DNA of 15,967 bases from Lachnospiraceae bacterium UBA4381 (lineage in GTDB: Bacteria > Bacillota > Clostridia > Lachnospirales > Lachnospiraceae): positions 1 to 15,967 of the forward strand of contig DGRT01000159.1 of NCBI GenBank assembly GCA_002391105.1. Reading direction: 5' to 3'. The stretch's first letter is position 1, and every line of letters begins with the position of its first letter. Under the pieces are notes generated by a model. That model searched no databases. It was not told the DNA's origin and worked only from the letters and a program-made list of their open reading frames with translations. The position numbers and the translations under genes were made by a program. Of this stretch, positions 13,813-15,967 are shown piece by piece.

Positions 13813-14553
13813 ATGAAGATAGAAAAGCTAAGTGAAAGTCAGATAAGATTCACTTTGTGGCCAAGCGATCTTGAGGATGAGGATCTGCAGTTATCGGATT
13901 TTTCTACAGATAAGACCGGAAAGGTTGACAGGATGCTTCATCATATGATGGATAGAGCCAGAGAAGAATTTGGTTTTGATGTTAATGGCTCCTCCATAAT
14001 AGTAGAGGCTACGCAGGTAGATAATGAGTGTGTAGTATTCCTGATCACAAAGATCGACGGAGATACCAAGGTGGACTCCAAGTATGAATATATAAGAAGG
14101 CTCAAGGAAGCTATACAGAATAATGCTGAGCTTTTAAGAGACCGGTTTTCAGATGTCGTAATTGACAGGACTGCTGATAATAAGGATAGTGCTGAGACTG
14201 ACGGAGGTATTCAGACACAGAATACACAGGCAGCGAAGCCAAAGCCAAAGCTTCCGCCAGAATATCTGATATATACATTTGATGACCTTGATCCTGTCAT
14301 TAAGGCAGCAAAGATGGTTTCCGTTTTTTATGATAGTGATAATTCGCTATATAAGGATAAGGATGGATTATATTATCTCATCGCCACCAGAAACCGGAAC
14401 TCTGTAGAGGAATTCAATATTGCAATCAGATGCTTCAGGGAATTTGGAAAGCTGTTAGTAGTTAATTATGGAACAAGGTATTATATTGAAGAGCATTATA
14501 AATGTATCATCAAGGATGAAGCACTTCAGACACTTGGAGAGATGAGGATATAA
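13813..14553 (+). CDS. mecA: Adaptor protein MecA
   Basis: Adaptor that delivers substrates to the ClpC unfoldase and helps assemble ClpC-ClpP. In Bacillus its target is the competence factor ComK; in a non-competent Clostridium the targets are unknown. The 246-residue protein has the family N-terminal domain (MKIEKLSESQIRFTL, with EFGFDVNGSSIIVEA around residues 52-66), a hydrophilic linker of about 35 residues ending in a KPKPKLPP segment (about 119-150), and the C-terminal ClpC-binding domain beginning YLIYTFDDLDPVIKAAK (151-167) and including SLYKDKDGLYYLIA. AAAAGGA lies seven bases before the ATG. Transcribed alone and convergent with transketolase. No clpC is in the window. Confidence 0.9.
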   Translation: MKIEKLSESQIRFTLWPSDLEDEDLQLSDFSTDKTGKVDRMLHHMMDRAREEFGFDVNGSSIIVEATQVDNECVVFLITKIDGDTKVDSKYEYIRRLKEAIQNNAELLRDRFSDVVIDRTADNKDSAETDGGIQTQNTQAAKPKPKLPPEYLIYTFDDLDPVIKAAKMVSVFYDSDNSLYKDKDGLYYLIATRNRNSVEEFNIAIRCFREFGKLLVVNYGTRYYIEEHYKCIIKDEALQTLGEMRI

Positions 14554-14691
14554 GTGGAATATGCTGGATTGATATTAGGCTGCTTTATTTTATAAGCTTG
14601 CTTAATGAAATCTGTATGATGTTCGTGGAACATGAAGTGTATTCTGAGTTAACCGCGAACTATGACAAATTGTATTTTGGATAAAAAATAA

Positions 14692-14720
14692 GAGGACATC
14701 TTGAATATCAGGATGTCCTC
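14692..14720. terminator. Bidirectional terminator, mecA / tkt junction
   Basis: GAGGACATC (14692-14700) pairs with GATGTCCTC (14712-14720), and the stem continues inward through a G-U pair and three more pairs to a three-base loop. The plus strand continues ATTTTTATT. The minus strand continues TTATTTTTTATCC. The 137 bases between the mecA stop and this hairpin hold no gene that I can see. Confidence 0.9.
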
Positions 14721-14740
14721 ATTTTTATTCCGATTAATCT

Positions 14741-15967
14741 TTATGAAAGGGCTTCTACAACCTTATCAACTGTGATGCCGAACTTCTCAAAGAGAAGTTT
14801 AGCAGGACCTGAGGCGCCAAAGGTATCTATACCAACGTGCTTAGTAGCATATTTGTCCCAACCGAAGGTTGATGCAGCTTCAACAGTAACTCTGTTTGTT
14901 ACGCTGCTTGGAAGAACGCCTTCCTTGTAGGTTTCTGACTGCTCTTCGAAAAGCTCTACGCAAGGCATACTTACTACTCTTGTGTTGATACCCTTCTCAT
15001 CAAGCACCTTCTTGGCATCCATAGCAAGTCCAACCTCTGAACCGGTAGCGATAATGATAGCATCTGGAGAACCGGCTGCATCGGCTACAATGTAACCACC
15101 TCTTAAAGCATTCTTTCCGACTCCTGATGGAAGTGCAGGAAGATTCTGACGTGAAAGAACAAGAGCTACAGGTCTTGAAGTAGAGTTCATAGCTGTGTAC
15201 CAGGCAGCAGCAGTCTCTGTATAATCAGCAGGTCTGAAGGTGAGCATATTTGGAATAGCTCTAAATGTTGAAAGCTGCTCGATAGGCTGATGTGTAGGTC
15301 CGTCTTCACCAACACCAATAGAATCATGTGTAAGAACGAAGGTAAGTGGAAGATGCATCAGTGCAGACAATCTTGCCATAGGTTTCAGATAATCGCTGAA
15401 TACGAAGAAGGTTGAAACAAATGCCTGAAGTCCACCATGGAGCATGATACCATTTCCGATTGCTCCCATTGCCAGCTCTCTGACACCAAAGTGAAGGTTA
15501 TTGCCTTCAGGTGTTGCAGCGGAGAAATCACCGGCATCATTCATATATGTCTTTGTTGAAGGTGAAAGGTCTGCAGAACCACCAAAGAGGTTTGGAATAG
15601 CATCCTTGATGATGTTAATAATCTTACCGGAAGCATTTCTTGTAGCAACTGCGCCTTCCTGATCAGCAGCGAACTCCGGAATGTCATAAAGCTTGGATGC
15701 AGCAGCACTGTTATCCATGTAGGAGTTGAAGAGTGCCATATCCTCAGGATATTTTGCACCGTAAGCAGCTTCAAGCTCTTTCCAGGCTGTATAGCTTTCG
15801 GCAGCCTTTTCAGCGATAGCTGTATAATTTTCATATACTTCATCAGGAACTACGAAGGCATCCTCTACAGGCCATCCAAGATTAGCTCTGAGGGCAGCAA
15901 CATTTTCTGCTCCAAGAGGCTCACCATGAGCAGATGCCTTACCTTCCTTTGCAGGACAGCCGGCACC
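14741..15967 (-). CDS. tkt: Transketolase, N-terminal part outside window
   Basis: Thiamine-diphosphate enzyme of the non-oxidative pentose phosphate pathway that moves two-carbon units between ketose and aldose phosphates. The frame is open to the window edge, so the internal Met codon at 15739 is not the start. 408 residues are visible of an expected 650-670. The first residues visible lie in the end of the N-terminal domain (KEGKASAHGEPLG). Then come the pyrimidine-binding domain with FGVRELAMGAIGNG, whose Glu (codon 15476-15478) should activate the cofactor, and the conserved HDSIGVGEDGPTHQP (15284-15328). The C-terminal domain has IIATGSEVGLAM and VVSMPCVELFEEQ. It is one full-length type chain here and not split into two subunits at the pyrimidine domain. 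Convergent with mecA across a shared terminator. Confidence 0.96.
   Translation of the reverse strand, partial: GAGCPAKEGKASAHGEPLGAENVAALRANLGWPVEDAFVVPDEVYENYTAIAEKAAESYTAWKELEAAYGAKYPEDMALFNSYMDNSAAASKLYDIPEFAADQEGAVATRNASGKIINIIKDAIPNLFGGSADLSPSTKTYMNDAGDFSAATPEGNNLHFGVRELAMGAIGNGIMLHGGLQAFVSTFFVFSDYLKPMARLSALMHLPLTFVLTHDSIGVGEDGPTHQPIEQLSTFRAIPNMLTFRPADYTETAAAWYTAMNSTSRPVALVLSRQNLPALPSGVGKNALRGGYIVADAAGSPDAIIIATGSEVGLAMDAKKVLDEKGINTRVVSMPCVELFEEQSETYKEGVLPSSVTNRVTVEAASTFGWDKYATKHVGIDTFGASGPAKLLFEKFGITVDKVVEALS

Overview
The window looks like a chromosomal segment of an AT-rich, Gram-positive Clostridia genome, most likely Lachnospiraceae of the Butyrivibrio/Roseburia type. This is judged from the Firmicutes gene set (MecA, RicT, the tmk-holB-ricT-trmN6-rsmI cluster), strong AGGAGG-type ribosome binding sites, a Pct-type CoA-transferase, a small clostridial 2[4Fe-4S] ferredoxin and a cell-wall-binding L,D-transpeptidase. 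Genus-level placement is inference. No phage, insertion sequence, CRISPR array, tRNA or rRNA was seen.

Layout. Positions 1-2753 (+): seryl-tRNA synthetase (5' end outside the window), overlapping by 13 bases a fused acyl-CoA:carboxylate CoA-transferase. Positions 2754-2928: a structured leader with a 17-base direct repeat flanking a hairpin. Positions 2929-3912 (+): a lipoprotein with a second membrane anchor and a nine-residue QQYYDPNQG-type repeat tail. Positions 4018-5340 (-): an L,D-transpeptidase with a decapeptide-repeat stalk and cell-wall-binding repeats. Positions 5551-12959 (+): a probable seven-gene operon headed by a near-consensus promoter: ispE (isoprenoid precursor synthesis), a membrane-anchored CapA-like protein, tmk (dTMP kinase), holB (clamp-loader delta'), ricT (Y-complex, with a long N/Q/H-rich tail), trmN6-like methyltransferase and rsmI (16S rRNA methyltransferase). 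Positions 13036-13206 (-): a 56-residue ferredoxin. Positions 13222-13812: a gene-poor stretch with a strong minus-strand terminator that may end a small RNA. Positions 13813-14553 (+): mecA. Positions 14741-15967 (-): transketolase, N-terminal part outside the window.

How it fits together. Most of the window is housekeeping: translation (serS, trmN6, rsmI), replication and dTTP supply (tmk, holB), RNA processing control (ricT), proteolysis control (mecA), central carbon (tkt, CoA-transferase) and envelope (lipoprotein, L,D-transpeptidase, CapA-like protein, isoprenoids for lipid carriers). All three convergent gene junctions (lipoprotein/transpeptidase, rsmI/ferredoxin, mecA/tkt) carry a compact hairpin with U-rich flanks on both sides, so each looks bidirectional.

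I do not see a clear novel multi-gene system. The less ordinary parts are the repeat-tailed lipoprotein with its structured leader, the long low-complexity tail on RicT, the CapA-like protein placed between ispE and tmk, and the possible minus-strand RNA upstream of the ferredoxin gene.
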